This document shows, piece after piece, positions 63,110 to 64,000 of a stretch of 64,000 nt of DNA (positions are counted from its first letter, which is position 1; each line of letters opens with the position of its first letter). The notes beneath the pieces are model-generated. The model was not told the origin of the DNA, searched no databases, and saw nothing but the letters and a program-made list of their open reading frames with translations. The stretch is from JBGNFV01 sp049645705 (GTDB taxonomy: Bacteria; Bacteroidota; Bacteroidia; Cytophagales; Cyclobacteriaceae). Both the position numbers and the translations under genes were made by a program. Where the stretch lies: contig JBARUK010000075.1 in assembly GCA_049645705.1 (NCBI GenBank), positions 1 to 64,000 on the forward strand. Direction: 5' to 3'.

Positions 63110-63410
63110 AAGTTGACTGCATGCAGACACGTATTCTGTGCACAAACCATCCCCTGGTGCGAGTCCCGTAGAGATTTAGAATATGTACTTGTACCAAACA
63201 GGCAGTAAAGCCAACGGCATGCAGACACGTATTCCATGCACAAAACTACCTATACCGGTCGCTTTAGCAGAGTGCAAGGTGCGCCCTGGGGGACGCAGCA
63301 CGCGGTGTGTGACACGCGGTGTGCAGCACGCGGTGCGCAGCACGCGGTGCGCAGCACGCGGTGCGCAGCACGAGAGAATTCTCGCGCTATTGTTAAGCTA
63401 TGATTGGGGA
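63110..63410 (+). repeat. Dispersed multi-hairpin repeat, copy D, with five-unit tandem core
   Basis: A partial start (GACTGCATGCAGACACGTAT) is followed by a complete copy from 63154: CTGGTGCGAGTCCCGTAGAG, ACCTATACCGGTCG, AGCAGAGTGCAAGGTGCGCC. The core has five 14-bp units of the type CGCAGCACGCGGTG (63293-63362), then AGAGAATTCTCGCGCTAT. Frames crossing it are spurious. Confidence 0.85.
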
Positions 63411-63480
63411 CGGCCTTGAGAGAGGCTAAAAAGCATTGAACGGTGAAAGGTGTAGTAAAGCCGACTACTGCCAAAGATAA

Positions 63481-63780
63481 TTATTCAGCTATTCTACTTT
63501 TCAGATCCATTCTTTTATGTAAAATCCTTGTTATCTCTATTGGTTGAGCAGCATTTATTCGATAAAAAATTATATGCTTACTGACCCTGAAACCACATAA
63601 ACCTTCAATTATATCATTATAGTTCTTGCCTAGTCCAGGGCTATCTGCTAAGACTTGGCACTTGCTTAGAATCATTTTATAATATTGATCAGCCTGGTCT
63701 TCTGACCACTTGTCATATGTATAGTTCCAGATTTCATTTAAGTCCTCTATTGCCTTATTTGTTAATTTATAGTCAGCCAT
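63481..63780 (-). CDS. parE: RelE/ParE-family toxin
   Basis: 99 residues from the Met MADYKLTNKAIEDLNEIWNY; the frame extends 18 codons upstream but that part belongs to the antitoxin end. ParE-type pattern: TYDKWSEDQADQYYKMILSK, LADSPGLGKNY, LCGFRVSKHIIFYRINAAQP and EITRILHKRMDL. ParE toxins act on DNA gyrase, others of the superfamily cleave mRNA at the ribosome; this sequence is closer to ParE. The start overlaps the antitoxin stop by 8 bases. Confidence 0.92.
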   Translation of the reverse strand: MADYKLTNKAIEDLNEIWNYTYDKWSEDQADQYYKMILSKCQVLADSPGLGKNYNDIIEGLCGFRVSKHIIFYRINAAQPIEITRILHKRMDLKSRIAE

Positions 63781-64000
63781 TCTGCTTTCTTCCTGCTTTG
63801 AGCATTTCGAGATTAGCATTGGCATCGAAGTCATTTGCTACTCCACTCTCGACCCCTTCCTGAATAGCCTTTCTTAAAACTGTGGTCTTACTCTCTTCAT
63901 TTTCCAAAAGCCGAAGCCCGGCTCTGATCACCTCACTTACATTTTTGTATCGTCCGGTAGATACTTGAGTTTGTACGAATTGGTCAAAATAATTTCCGAG
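63773..64000 (-). CDS. parD: ParD-type antitoxin (partial at window end)
   Basis: 75 residues visible, N-terminus beyond the window. The ribbon-helix-helix ParD pattern is clear: GNYFDQFVQTQVSTGRYKNV, then SEVIRAGLRLLENEE, with a C-terminal toxin-binding tail ending LEMLKAGRKQNG. It should neutralise the overlapping toxin and repress its own promoter. Only a handful of N-terminal residues appear to be missing. Confidence 0.92.
   Translation of the reverse strand, partial: LGNYFDQFVQTQVSTGRYKNVSEVIRAGLRLLENEESKTTVLRKAIQEGVESGVANDFDANANLEMLKAGRKQNG

Noticed and set aside
63183..63419. 78-codon frame across the 63.3 kb repeat
   Set aside because: Generated by the tandem core; the frame is not kept in the other copies of the element.
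1..64000. tRNA or rRNA genes
   Set aside because: No stretch with a convincing T-loop and acceptor stem, and no conserved rRNA sequence, was seen on reading; a dedicated scan could still find one.

Overview
The window reads as chromosomal DNA of a Bacteroidota bacterium, most likely from the order Cytophagales. Evidence: a hybrid sensor kinase fused to an AraC-type regulator, a CzcA pump fused to its outer-membrane channel, a DUF6266 protein, WG repeats, small stress proteins and AraC regulators typical of that phylum, and a fructan-use pair. No rRNA, tRNA or CRISPR array was found.

Layout. (1) Roughly 1-11,160 is an AT-rich accessory island: a truncated gene, a RhuM-family protein coupled to a catalytically dead long Argonaute, a stress cassette (second GroEL/GroES, GT14 glycosyltransferase, cupin, small proteins, AraC regulator) lying between two direct repeats, a long gene-poor tract, and a DUF6266 gene. 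(2) 11.2-24.7 kb holds a pair of related membrane proteins, a hybrid sensor/AraC regulator divergent from a four-gene operon (large helix-hairpin-helix protein, two HExxH metalloprotease-like proteins, FAD-linked oxidase), and a PAS-GAF histidine kinase. (3) 24.7-29.0 kb is a three-gene amino-acid-type biosynthetic operon (SbnA-like synthase, FAD/NAD(P)-binding protein, PLP decarboxylase). (4) 29-34.4 kb contains a peptidase remnant, a NYN/LOTUS protein, an acyl-CoA desaturase, and a stress cluster whose AraC regulator and 60-residue protein are paralogues of ones in the island. (5) 35-41 kb is a divalent-metal efflux operon. (6) 42.3-46.7 kb is a tightly coupled three-gene operon: a glycosyltransferase-radical SAM fusion, a nucleotidyltransferase-tyrosine phosphatase fusion and a WG-repeat-like protein, lying between repeat-rich spacers. 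(7) 47-64 kb is mostly ordinary: histidine kinase, aldehyde dehydrogenase, YihY protein, sugar porter plus GH32 hydrolase, lipoproteins, VOC protein, MscS channel, then a repeat cluster and a ParDE toxin-antitoxin pair cut by the window end.

Most notable are the 42.3-46.7 kb operon, whose domain combination I cannot match to a described system; the RhuM-Argonaute pair; the four-gene operon at 14.6-22.8 kb with phased operator-like repeats upstream; a GH32 enzyme with Ala at the catalytic nucleophile position; and two families of dispersed intergenic repeats, one made of hairpins with a shared loop (TTGTA and close variants) and compensating stems, the other a multi-hairpin element with a variable 14-bp tandem core. 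All functional statements are inferences from reading the sequence; no database search was run.
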